Source of the DNA: Streptomyces megasporus
GTDB taxonomy: Bacteria; Actinomycetota; Actinomycetes; Streptomycetales; Streptomycetaceae
DNA length: 64,000 bases
Assembly: GCF_000718985.1 (NCBI RefSeq)
Contig: NZ_JODL01000025.1
Coordinates: forward strand, 1 to 64,000
Direction of reading: 5' to 3'
How positions within the stretch are numbered: the stretch's first letter is position 1; every line of letters starts with the position of its first letter. Under the pieces are notes generated by a model that saw only the letters and a program-made list of their open reading frames with translations, searched no databases and was not told the DNA's origin. Positions 20,902 to 29,397 of the stretch are shown one piece after another. The translations under genes and the position numbers were made by a program.

Positions 20902-23900
20902 CAGTCCTCCACCTTCCGCAGCACGTCGGTGGGGCGCTCGCGGCGCGCGGCGACGACCGCGGCCACCACCGCCGGCACGGCCACCACGACGGCCGCCAGG
21001 ACGGTGGCGAGCCCGTCCGGGAAGACCACGCCCACCTCGGGTTCGGGACGGGACGCCCGGGCGGTCACCACGGTCAGGGGCACGATGAGGTGGGTCAGCG
21101 CGCTGCCCGCCGCCGCCCCCAGGCCGACGGCCGCCACCGCCAGGAAGCCCTGCTCGACGGCGACCGCGGCGGCGATCCGCGACCGCGGGGCGCCCAGGGC
21201 GCGCAGGACCGCGAAGTCGACGGCGCGTTCCCGCAGGGCTCCGACCGTGACCACCGCGAACCCGGCCGCGGCGAGGACCGCGGCGGCGAGCGCGACGGCC
21301 GACAGCGCCGAGCGGGGGCCGGCCCCCAGCGGGTCGGAGGCCAGTTCGCGGGCCGACTCGTCGCGCACGAGCAGCGAGACGTCGTCCGGTCTGTCGCGCA
21401 GGGCCGCGGCCACCGCCTCGACCTCGCCCGGCTCGACGGCCAGCCACCACTCGCCGGGCTGCGGCCCTGGGACGAACCGGTCCCACAGGGCGTCCTGGAG
21501 GGTGCCGAGGTCCATCAGCAGGGCGCCCCCCTCGGTGCCCTCGTCGCGCGGGGACGTGGTGGGCAGGGTGCGCACCGCTCCGGTGACGCGGATCTCCACA
21601 GGGGTGCCCCGGACCTCGATGGTGGCCGTGTCGCCGACCCGGGCCCCCCGGGCCTCCAGGAAGGCGTCGGTGGCGACGGCCGCCGGCCGGGCGCGGGAGG
21701 TGTCGGCGGCGTACAGGGCCAGTTCGGCCCGGTGGTGTTCGCCGCCCGGTCCGGGCGGCGGCTGTGCCCCGCTGCCGTAGCGCACGTCGAGCACGGCCCC
21801 GTCCCGGGCGACGGCGGGGTCGCTCGTGTGGACGTCGACGAGTCCGCGCTCCGGCGAGGCGCGGAAGTCGGGGTCGTCCACCTCCGCTCGCGCCCGCCAG
21901 GCGGCGTCCTCCGGCACGGTCACCTCGGTCGTCTCACCGTCCTCGGTGACGGCCCGCAGGTCGGTGACGGTCAGGCGCAGCTCCACGGGGCTGTCGGGCA
22001 GCGCGTGGCCGGCCGTCAGCCGGGTCAGGCGCAGGGGGCCGGCGGGGGCGCCCGCGGGACCGGCCGCGGTCGCGAAGTCCAGTTCGAGGACGTGGGGTTC
22101 GCCGTCGGCGGGCAGCTCGCCCAGGGCGAAGGTGCGGGGGACTCCGTACCGGTCCTCGACGACGGCGCCCAGGTTCTCCCGCGGCCCTTCGACGTCCTTC
22201 CCGCCGTCGGCCGCCCGCAGCCGGACGGTGACGCGCAGCCGTTGGGCGTCCGAGGGCAGGGCGATCCCGGAGTCCCGTCGGGTTTCGGAGCGGAGCGTGG
22301 CGTACGGGTCGTCGGGACGGTCCGTCGGGTCCCGGCGCGGTCGCATCACGTCGGGCGCCCGGTCGGCGTCCATCGCCAGCAGGGTCGCCGTGCGGTTCGA
22401 GGAGAGCGTCACCCGCTCGCGGACCACGGGCGTGGCCGAGGCGATCCCGGCCACTTCGTCGTACGCGCCGCCCTGTCCGAACGCGGGGGTGGACGACTCG
22501 GTGATCCGCAGGTCGGCGCCCACGGCGTGGTCGGCCTGGTCCTGTTGGGACCGGTCCCAGCTCGCTCCCTGCCCGGCGGCGAACGTGGCCGTGGCCACGG
22601 CCAGGACACCCAGCAGGAGGGGGCCCGCGGCGCGTCCCGGGCGCCGTGACAACTGCCAGTGGGCGCCGGCCAGGACGAGCCCGCGGGTCCGGTCGACCGC
22701 CCACCGGAAGGCCCACACCACCACCGGCAGCAGCCGGACCGCCGGCACGGCCCCGGCCAGCAGGCAGCACGCGGGCGCGACGACGAGGAAGGGGTCCACT
22801 CCGAACAGTCCGCCACCGGCCGCGAGCGCCCCGTCGCCGTCCGCGTGCCGCGCCAGTCGGGCGTAGGCGACCGCGGCGACGGCCAGCAGCGCCACGTCGG
22901 CCCCGGCCCGCACCGTGGCGCCGAGCGCGGGTCGGCGTATTCGCGCGGCCCGCTCCCGCACGTAGGAGCCGTGGCGGCGCAGGGAGGGCGCGGTCAGCAC
23001 CGCCGCGCATCCCAGGGCCACCGCGCAGGCGACCGCCCAGGTCCGGCCGTCCGCCGTCCGGGAGACCCGCACGCCCGCTTCCGCCAGGGCGCCGTGCTCG
23101 GCCGTCAGGGCCACCAGGGGTCCGGCCGCCAGGGCGGCGACGACCGCCGCCGGGACCGCCAGGAGCAGCGCCTCGCCCGCCGTGAGGGCCACCAGCCGCC
23201 GCCCGGTGCCTCCTCGGGCGCGCAGCAGGGCGTTCTCCCCGGCGCGGGACTCGTACAGCGCTCCGGCCACCAGGACCGTCGCGCACCCGGCGAGGACCGC
23301 CAGTTCGACCATGCCCATCAGCAGTGTCGAGCGGCTCGCCCGCAGGGACCGCTCCGTCTCGTCCAGCAGCGCGGGCAGTTCGGTGTCGGCTCGGATTCCT
23401 CCGGCGGCCGGGTCGTCGCCGAGGCGCTTCACGGCGCGGTTCACGCTCTCCCGGAGCCGGTCGGCGCGGTCGGCGGTCACCGTCGAGAAGTCTGCCCGCG
23501 CCTGCCAGGACACGACGGCCGGGGCGACCCGGCCGTCGGTGAACGCCGAGGGGTCGACGAGCAGCGGACCGTAGGTGGTGAAGTCGACCGTGCGCACCCC
23601 GCGACCGGCCAGCGGGTCGAGCCGCCAGTACGGGTCGTTCCGGTCCGCGGGGCGGTAGACGCCCGTCACCCGGATGCGCAGCGGTGTTCCCCGGCGCCGG
23701 TCGGCGAGGGTCATCCGGTCGCCGGGGCGCAGGTCGAGCGCGCGGGCGGCCTCTTCCGGCACCGCGACGGGAACGGCGTCCGCCTCCCCCACCGGGCCGG
23801 GTCGGGTTCCGGAGGCGAGGGACACCCGGGAGGCGTCGAGGGTGGCCAGCAGCGTCAGCCGCGCGTCGCCCCCGCCCGTTTCACCCGTTCCGTCCGTCTC

Positions 23901-24248
23901 TTGCCGTCCGTCGTCCGGCAGTTGGTAGGGGCCCGACCGGGTGCTGGAGGCGACGCGGACCGGCAGACCGTCGTAGGCGTCCCGAGCCACGCGGCGCACC
24001 AGGGCGTCCGATCGTGCCGGGTCGGCGGTGTCGACGTCGGCCTCCGCCTCCAGCAGCGTCCTGGCCGCCGACCGCTCCTGGAGCACCCGGCGCAGCCCCG
24101 CGTCGGCGACGGCGTCGCCGTACACCGAGAGCGCGGTCAGCGCGCAGCTCGTCAGGGTGACGGTGAACAGCGCGGCGGCCACCAGTAACCGGTGCGCCCA
24201 CATCCGGCGTACGAGGAAACTCGACACAGCCCCCGCGCCCCCCGACAT
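20901..24248 (-). CDS. FtsX-like ABC permease, first of operon, with a TTA codon
   Basis: The product is 1115 residues. It has an N-terminal helix (WAHRLLVAAALFTVTL), an extracytoplasmic domain, a helix set with ALLRARGGTGRRLVAL near residues 345-360, and a second large extracytoplasmic region. The final FtsX set contains DFAVLRALGAPRSRIA, a coupling helix. Codon 21 is TTA (24186-24188), which in Streptomyces needs the bldA tRNA; because the downstream genes are translationally coupled, the whole operon may be bldA-dependent. GGGGAA lies 10 bases before the ATG. It is a paralogue of the next gene and probably forms a heterodimer with it. Confidence 0.88.
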   Translation of the reverse strand: MSGGAGAVSSFLVRRMWAHRLLVAAALFTVTLTSCALTALSVYGDAVADAGLRRVLQERSAARTLLEAEADVDTADPARSDALVRRVARDAYDGLPVRVASSTRSGPYQLPDDGRQETDGTGETGGGDARLTLLATLDASRVSLASGTRPGPVGEADAVPVAVPEEAARALDLRPGDRMTLADRRRGTPLRIRVTGVYRPADRNDPYWRLDPLAGRGVRTVDFTTYGPLLVDPSAFTDGRVAPAVVSWQARADFSTVTADRADRLRESVNRAVKRLGDDPAAGGIRADTELPALLDETERSLRASRSTLLMGMVELAVLAGCATVLVAGALYESRAGENALLRARGGTGRRLVALTAGEALLLAVPAAVVAALAAGPLVALTAEHGALAEAGVRVSRTADGRTWAVACAVALGCAAVLTAPSLRRHGSYVRERAARIRRPALGATVRAGADVALLAVAAVAYARLARHADGDGALAAGGGLFGVDPFLVVAPACCLLAGAVPAVRLLPVVVWAFRWAVDRTRGLVLAGAHWQLSRRPGRAAGPLLLGVLAVATATFAAGQGASWDRSQQDQADHAVGADLRITESSTPAFGQGGAYDEVAGIASATPVVRERVTLSSNRTATLLAMDADRAPDVMRPRRDPTDRPDDPYATLRSETRRDSGIALPSDAQRLRVTVRLRAADGGKDVEGPRENLGAVVEDRYGVPRTFALGELPADGEPHVLELDFATAAGPAGAPAGPLRLTRLTAGHALPDSPVELRLTVTDLRAVTEDGETTEVTVPEDAAWRARAEVDDPDFRASPERGLVDVHTSDPAVARDGAVLDVRYGSGAQPPPGPGGEHHRAELALYAADTSRARPAAVATDAFLEARGARVGDTATIEVRGTPVEIRVTGAVRTLPTTSPRDEGTEGGALLMDLGTLQDALWDRFVPGPQPGEWWLAVEPGEVEAVAAALRDRPDDVSLLVRDESARELASDPLGAGPRSALSAVALAAAVLAAAGFAVVTVGALRERAVDFAVLRALGAPRSRIAAAVAVEQGFLAVAAVGLGAAAGSALTHLIVPLTVVTARASRPEPEVGVVFPDGLATVLAAVVVAVPAVVAAVVAARRERPTDVLRKVED

Positions 24249-24385
24249 TCGACAATCGTTCCCCGCTCACCGAACGCGCAGACGATAGTGCACAGTGCCC
24301 GCCGCGAACAAGGAATCGGCCGGCGGACCGGGTTTCGGACGGCCCTCGAAGGCGCTGCGCGCCAGCCGTCGCGTCGGTCGGCGCC

Positions 24386-24919
24386 TCAGCCGGCGATCAG
24401 GGCGGCGGACGTCGTCGCGGCCCCCGCCACGGCGGCGACGAGCGACGCCTGCACGAGTCGGTGCTTGCGCCACGCGACCCGGGACATGCCGATCAACTGC
24501 CGGCTCACGACCGGTGTGGGGTCCCGGAAGCACAACGCCTCGGTCAACCGATCCGGTGTCCAGTGCCGCAGATGGCCGAAGTACACGAAGCCGGTGTGCC
24601 AGTGCGTCCTCGACCGCCTGCCGTCGAGCCGGGGCACCACCACGGTCACGGCCATCACGATCGCGGCGCCCAACAGCCCCATGCCGGCCCAGTACAGGAG
24701 GGCGGCGGCCCCGCGCCCCGCGCCGAACGGCGCGCCGCGGGCGTCGGAGAGCGCGGCGAACGCGGTCAGGGCGGCCGACTCCAGGGAGAGCGCGAAGGAC
24801 GCCTTGGCGTCCACCTTTCCCGTCCAGTCCATGAGCACCGCGTGGATCCGCCACGCGGTGTCCGCCGCGCCGTCGAAGGGTTCCGGTGGTCCGTTCACGT
24901 CCGCTCCCCGTATCGACAC
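24386..24919 (-). CDS. Pycsar effector-like membrane protein (PycTM/DUF5706 type)
   Basis: The product is 177 residues. Residues 23-41 (WRIHAVLMDWTGKVDAKA) match the W-x2-H-x4-DW-T-x2-D-x-KA start of this family. Membrane segments lie at about 41-58, 71-96 and 154-176. Between the last two are FVYFGHLRHW and a helix with SRVAWRKHRLVQ, both family features. In Pycsar defence, a pyrimidine cyclase makes cCMP or cUMP and PycTM proteins respond by damaging the membrane. No cyclase is encoded here; the divergent neighbour is a cNMP-type Crp/Fnr regulator. The GTG start has GGAGAGGA upstream. Family call good, defence role unproven. Confidence 0.72.
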   Translation of the reverse strand: MSIRGADVNGPPEPFDGAADTAWRIHAVLMDWTGKVDAKASFALSLESAALTAFAALSDARGAPFGAGRGAAALLYWAGMGLLGAAIVMAVTVVVPRLDGRRSRTHWHTGFVYFGHLRHWTPDRLTEALCFRDPTPVVSRQLIGMSRVAWRKHRLVQASLVAAVAGAATTSAALIAG

Positions 24920-24969
24920 GGTTTCCTCTCCTCATGTTCTCGGGGTGCCGTGGACGGTTCTGCCGCATC

Positions 24970-25000
24970 TGACGCACTGCGGGCCCCGAATGCCTAGGGT
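24970..25000 (+). promoter_or_regulatory. Candidate promoter of the Crp/Fnr gene
   Basis: CTGACG (24970-24975) and TAGGGT (24995-25000) are 19 bases apart, 32 bases upstream of the GTG. The long spacer makes this tentative. Confidence 0.35.
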
Positions 25001-25032
25001 GGTCCGCGACGCGGCGTTCGGGGGAGGTAAGG

Positions 25033-25734
25033 GTGGGATTCGAGGCTGCCCACGTCCACGGCACGCGCGTTCACTCCGAACCGTCGGGGACGTTCTCACC
25101 GGACGAGCTGCGGCTGATCCGCGACGCGGGACGGACACGCGTCTGGAGGCCGGGCGCCGTCCTGTTCCCCGAGGGCGGCCCGCCCGACAGCGTGGTGCTG
25201 GTCGAGGAGGGGCTGGTGAAGATCACCGCGGACGCCGACACCGGTTACACCAGTCTCCTGGCGATCCGCGGGCCGGGGGAACTCGTCGGCGAGATGTCCT
25301 GCGTCGACGGCCGCGCGCGCTCCGCCACGGCGACCGCCATGCGGCCGGTGCGCGGCACCGTGGTCGCCTCGGATCGTTTCCTGACGCTGTTGGAGCGGAA
25401 CGGCTCGCTCACCCTGACCGTCCTCCGCGGTCTCGCGGCCCGGTTACGGGACGCCGACGGTCTGCGCGCGGACCAGGGGGCGCTCCCGTCCGGCGTCCGG
25501 GTCGCGCGCGTCCTGCTCGACCTCGTGCTGCGGCACGGCGCCGAGGTCCCCGGAAGGGCGGGCGAGCGGGTGCTGTCGGTCAGTCAGCGGGAGCTCGCGG
25601 GAGCGGCCGGCACCTCCCGCGAATCGGTGGTCCGAACACTGCGCCGACTGCACCGGGAGGGCCTGGTGTCCACCTCGCGGGGGCGCACCGTCGTCCTCGA
25701 CCCGCGCGCCCTCGCCCGCTGGGCCGGGATCTGA
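25033..25734 (+). CDS. Crp/Fnr family regulator with cNMP-binding domain and a TTA codon
   Basis: The product is 233 residues. The N-terminal beta-roll (about 20-120) has a phosphate-binding cassette: G82-E83, then GE at 86-87 and R96-S-A in DGRARSATA, close to the cyclic-nucleotide-binding consensus. A dimerisation helix and a winged helix-turn-helix follow (QRELAGAAGTSRESVVRTLRR near 180-203). Codon 138 is TTA (25444-25446), implying bldA-dependent translation late in growth. The GTG start follows GGGGAGG. It is divergent from the Pycsar effector-like gene across about 113 bases and probably regulates it or shares its nucleotide signal (inference). Confidence 0.85.
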   Translation: MGFEAAHVHGTRVHSEPSGTFSPDELRLIRDAGRTRVWRPGAVLFPEGGPPDSVVLVEEGLVKITADADTGYTSLLAIRGPGELVGEMSCVDGRARSATATAMRPVRGTVVASDRFLTLLERNGSLTLTVLRGLAARLRDADGLRADQGALPSGVRVARVLLDLVLRHGAEVPGRAGERVLSVSQRELAGAAGTSRESVVRTLRRLHREGLVSTSRGRTVVLDPRALARWAGI

Positions 25735-25792
25735 GGGCGTCCCATCCGGCGCCGGGCGTCCACCGGCGCCGTTTCAAGGCCGTCCGTCCCCC

Positions 25793-25846
25793 CGGATGTG
25801 GAGGCCGCCCGCACATCCGTCACCGGAACTGTGGTGTCCCGCCACA
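25793..25846. promoter_or_regulatory. Two inverted repeats upstream of the MHS transporter
   Basis: CGGATGTG (25793-25800) and CACATCCG (25812-25819) are perfect arms 11 bases apart. TGTGG (25830-25834) and CCACA (25842-25846) are 7 bases apart. A TTGACC -35-like box follows. These are candidate binding sites for the nearby PucR-type regulator. Confidence 0.4.
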
Positions 25847-25921
25847 TGTGCCCTTGACCTGCGGCTTCCTACCGTGTGCCGACACATATCCGTCCCCACC
25901 GCACACGAGGAAGTGGCGCAC

Positions 25922-27331
25922 ATGGCCTCCGCAGCATCCGCTCCCCCGACGCCCGCCAGCATCAAACGCGTCGTCTCCGCGAGCCTGATCGGCACCACCA
26001 TCGAGTGGTACGACTTCTTCCTCTACGGCTCGGCAGCCGCGCTCGTCTTCAACAAGCTGTTCTTCCCCGAGTCCGACCCGTTGGTCGGCACCCTGCTGGC
26101 CTTCCTGACGTACGCGATCGGCTTCGTCGCCCGGCCGGTCGGCGCCCTGGTCTTCGGTCACTACGGCGACCGGCTCGGCCGTAAGAAGCTGCTGGTCATC
26201 AGCCTGCTGATGATGGGTGGAGCGACCTGCGCCATCGGTCTGCTGCCCACGCACACCCAGATCGGTTCCCTGGCCGCCATCCTGCTGACCGTGCTGCGGC
26301 TGATCCAGGGCTTCGCGCTCGGCGGCGAGTGGGGCGGCGCGGTGCTGCTGGTGTCGGAGCACGGTGACGCGCGCAGGCGCGGTTACTGGGCCTCCTGGCC
26401 GCAGACCGGCGTGCCCGTGGGCCAGTTGCTGGCCACCGCCGTGCTGGCGGTGCTCACGGCGACGCTGTCGTCCTCGGCGTTCGAGTCCTGGGGCTGGCGC
26501 ATCCCGTTCCTGCTCTCCGGCGTGCTGGTGCTGGTCGGCCTGTGGATCCGCCTGTCGGTCGACGAGTCCCCGGTGTTCAAGGCGGCGCTGGCCAAGGCCG
26601 AGGCCCGCAAGGCCCGGGAGAAGGTCGAGGCCATGCCGCTGCTGACCGTGCTGCGGCACCACTGGCGCGACGTGCTGATCGCGATGGGCGCCCGGATGGC
26701 GGAGAACATCAGCTACTACGTCATCACCGCCTTCGTCCTGGTCTACGGGCACCAGCACCTGGGGATGGACAAGCAGACCGTGCTCAACGCGGTACTGATC
26801 GCCTCCGCCGTCCACTTCGTGACGATCCCGATGTGGGGCGCGCTCTCGGACCGGCTGGGCCGCCGTCCGGTCTACCTGCTGGGCGCCGCCGGGATCGGCC
26901 TGTGGATGTTCCCGTTCTTCTGGCTGCTGGACACGGAGAACTTCGGCGCGGTGCTGCTGGCCGTCAGCGTCGGCCTGTTCCTCCACGGCGCGATGTACGG
27001 CCCGCAGGCGGCGTTCTTCACCGAGCTGTTCGCGACCCGGGTGCGCTACTCCGGCGCCTCGATCGGCGCGCAGTTCTCCTCGGTCGCGGCGGGCGCCCCG
27101 GCTCCGCTGATCGCCACCGCGCTGCTGGCCGACTTCGGGGGCTCGACGCCGATCGCCCTGTACGTGATCGCCTCCGTGCTGCTGACGCTGCTCGCGGTCG
27201 GCGTCGCCAAGGAGACCCGGATGCGGGACCTGGAGCGGATCGGAGAAGACGACGAAGACGCCGAGGACGGTGCGGATGCCGGGAAGGGCCCGGACGGCCG
27301 AGCCGAGTCCGCACCCGTGAAGTCCGGCTGA
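25922..27331 (+). CDS. MHS-family (metabolite:H+ symporter) MFS transporter
   Basis: The product is 469 residues with 12 hydrophobic segments. TTIEWYDFFLYGSAAAL in the first helix and GHYGDRLGRKKLL in the loop after helix 2 are signatures of the MHS subfamily (shikimate, citrate, proline/betaine and dicarboxylate symporters). RLIQGFALGGEWGGA and SDRLGRRPVYLLG in the second half complete the pattern. It imports an organic acid or zwitterion with protons at the plasma membrane. The next two genes on the opposite strand are a GAF/PucR regulator and a 3-hydroxybutyrate dehydrogenase, which suggests a hydroxy- or keto-acid substrate (inference). The tail is acidic. Confidence 0.9.
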   Translation: MASAASAPPTPASIKRVVSASLIGTTIEWYDFFLYGSAAALVFNKLFFPESDPLVGTLLAFLTYAIGFVARPVGALVFGHYGDRLGRKKLLVISLLMMGGATCAIGLLPTHTQIGSLAAILLTVLRLIQGFALGGEWGGAVLLVSEHGDARRRGYWASWPQTGVPVGQLLATAVLAVLTATLSSSAFESWGWRIPFLLSGVLVLVGLWIRLSVDESPVFKAALAKAEARKAREKVEAMPLLTVLRHHWRDVLIAMGARMAENISYYVITAFVLVYGHQHLGMDKQTVLNAVLIASAVHFVTIPMWGALSDRLGRRPVYLLGAAGIGLWMFPFFWLLDTENFGAVLLAVSVGLFLHGAMYGPQAAFFTELFATRVRYSGASIGAQFSSVAAGAPAPLIATALLADFGGSTPIALYVIASVLLTLLAVGVAKETRMRDLERIGEDDEDAEDGADAGKGPDGRAESAPVKSG

Positions 27332-27371
27332 GGCACACCGGGCCGCGGCCGGAACACGGCGGGTCGGACGG

Positions 27372-29273
27372 TCAGCGGGAGACGGCGGCGGACAGCCGGT
27401 ACAGCTTCAGCGCGAGCTGTACCTCCAGGGCCCTGTCCGGGCACTGCCAGTCGTCGCCCAGCAACCGCCCGACCCGCTCCAGCCGTTGGGCCACGGTGTT
27501 GACGTGAACGTGGAGGACGTCCTTGGTGCGGGCCGGGCTGCATCCGCTGGCGAAGTACGCCTCCAGGGTGCCCACCAGGTCCGTGCCCCGGCGGGCGTCG
27601 TAGTCCAGGATCGGGCCGAGCGTACGGCGGACGAAGCCGTCGACGTCCCGGCTGTCGGCGAGCAGCAGTCCCAGGAAGCCCAGGTCGTCGGCCGCCGCGC
27701 CCTCCCCCACCCGGCCCAACAGCAGCAGGGTCTCCAGGCAGCGGCGGGCCTCGACGCAGGCGCCGGTGACGGCGCCGGGGTCGGCCGCGGGCGCGGGCAC
27801 GGCCGGGGAGGCTCCGACCGTGACGGGCGTGTGGACGGCCGAGCCGAGCTGGGAGGCGACCTGCCGGGCGGTGTCCCCGGCGCTCTCCCCGGGGCGCAGC
27901 GGCATCAGCAGGACGATCCCGCCGTCCCGGGCGGCGGCCAGGCCGTGTCGGGTGGCGGCCAGGTGGGAGGCGGCCGACCACAGCCGCTGCCGGTCGGTGG
28001 TCTCCCTCTCCTCCCGTCGCCCGGTGTGCTCGCCGACCTGCCGGGCGACGAGGACGACGTGGGGCGAGTCGAGGTCGGCGCCCAGCCGGGCGGCGCGCTC
28101 GCGCAGCAGCCGGGGGTCGCGGTCGGCGGCGTCCAGCAGGTCGTCCAGGAGCTCGCCGCGCACCCGCTGCTCGGCCTCGCCCGCCGAGCGACGGGCGAGC
28201 AGCAACAGGGAGGTGACCATGGCGGCGCGTTCCAGGGTGCGTTGGTCCATCGGGTCGAGTTCCCGCTGGCCGCGCAGCACCAGCGCGCCCAGCAACTCGC
28301 CGCCCGCGGAGACCGCGGCCACCCACGCGTCGCCGTCGCGCACGGCGTGACCGTCGCGCCGGGAGCGGTCGACGGCCGGCACGGGCGCCTTCCACTCCTC
28401 GACGAACTCCACGTCGCCGTCGATGACCTCGGAGACCGCGGCGGCCACGTCGTCGACTCCTCCGCCGCGCAGGACCAGTTCGGTGAGCCGGTCGTGCACT
28501 TCGGAGGAGCGTTCTATGGCGGCGCTGCGGTCGCGGATGATCGCGTTGGCGGCCTCCAGCTCGACCATCGCCTCGTGGGTCTCGGCGAGCAGCCGGGCGG
28601 TGTCGATGGCGACGGCGGCGTGGGCGGCGAAGGAGGCCAGCAGCGCGACCTGTTCGCGGTCGAAGACGCGGGGGCGGCGGTCGGCGGCGAACAGCACGCC
28701 GATCACCTCGCGGCCCAGCATCAGCGGCACCCCGAGGATCGCGACCAGGCCCTCCTCGCCGACACCGGTGTCGATGTTGCGGGTGTGCAGGAAGCGCTCG
28801 TCCCGCATGTAGTCGTCGGTGACGTAGGGGCGGGCGGTCTGGGCGACCAGGCCGCCCAGCCCCTCGCCCATGCCCAGGCGGAGCTGTTGGAAGCTCGCAG
28901 AGACCGACCCCTCGGTGACCCTCATGTAGGTGTCCCCGCGCTCGGGGTCGTGGATGGTCATGTAGGCCACCTCGGCCCCGAGCAGGGAGCGGGCGCGTTG
29001 GACGATGGCCCGCAGCACGCCGTCCAGGTCCCGCACCCCGGCCAGGTCGTGCGCCGTGGCGAACAGCGCGGTCAGCTCGGCCTCGCGCCGGCGGCGCCCC
29101 TCCAGCTCGGACCGCACCCGCAGGGCGAGGAGTCGGGCGCGGTCCGCCGTGGCGGAGCCGCGCAGCTCGGGGTGTTCGTACTCCTCGGCGGGCGCGCCGC
29201 GGGCGAGGAGTTCGAGGAACGCGAGGGGAGCCGCCCCGCTGTCGTGCTCGGTGTCGTGCTCGGGCATAGGCAC
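27372..29273 (-). CDS. GAF domain regulator with C-terminal PucR-type helix-turn-helix
   Basis: The product is 633 residues. Residues about 60-215 form a GAF domain (LLGAEVAYMTIHD, VPLMLGREVIGVLFAADRRP). A helical connector and a CdaR/GGDEF-like middle region follow. The last 60 residues hold the PucR HTH (YFASGCSPARTKDVLHVHVNTVAQRLERV). Such proteins usually activate catabolic genes in response to a small metabolite. It lies between the convergent MHS transporter and the 3-hydroxybutyrate dehydrogenase gene upstream. The GTG at 29273 is a tentative start (weak ribosome site); an ATG at 29267 is the alternative. Confidence 0.87.
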   Translation of the reverse strand: MPMPEHDTEHDSGAAPLAFLELLARGAPAEEYEHPELRGSATADRARLLALRVRSELEGRRRREAELTALFATAHDLAGVRDLDGVLRAIVQRARSLLGAEVAYMTIHDPERGDTYMRVTEGSVSASFQQLRLGMGEGLGGLVAQTARPYVTDDYMRDERFLHTRNIDTGVGEEGLVAILGVPLMLGREVIGVLFAADRRPRVFDREQVALLASFAAHAAVAIDTARLLAETHEAMVELEAANAIIRDRSAAIERSSEVHDRLTELVLRGGGVDDVAAAVSEVIDGDVEFVEEWKAPVPAVDRSRRDGHAVRDGDAWVAAVSAGGELLGALVLRGQRELDPMDQRTLERAAMVTSLLLLARRSAGEAEQRVRGELLDDLLDAADRDPRLLRERAARLGADLDSPHVVLVARQVGEHTGRREERETTDRQRLWSAASHLAATRHGLAAARDGGIVLLMPLRPGESAGDTARQVASQLGSAVHTPVTVGASPAVPAPAADPGAVTGACVEARRCLETLLLLGRVGEGAAADDLGFLGLLLADSRDVDGFVRRTLGPILDYDARRGTDLVGTLEAYFASGCSPARTKDVLHVHVNTVAQRLERVGRLLGDDWQCPDRALEVQLALKLYRLSAAVSR

Positions 29274-29397
29274 AAGGGATACCTGCTGGTCGTACGGGTG
29301 CGCCAGGGAGGTGCACCGGGCGTGCGCGTCGAGTGCGCCGAGCGTGCGCCGGATCGATGCGTCCGGATGCCGGCGCGTTCGGAGGACGGACGCGGGG

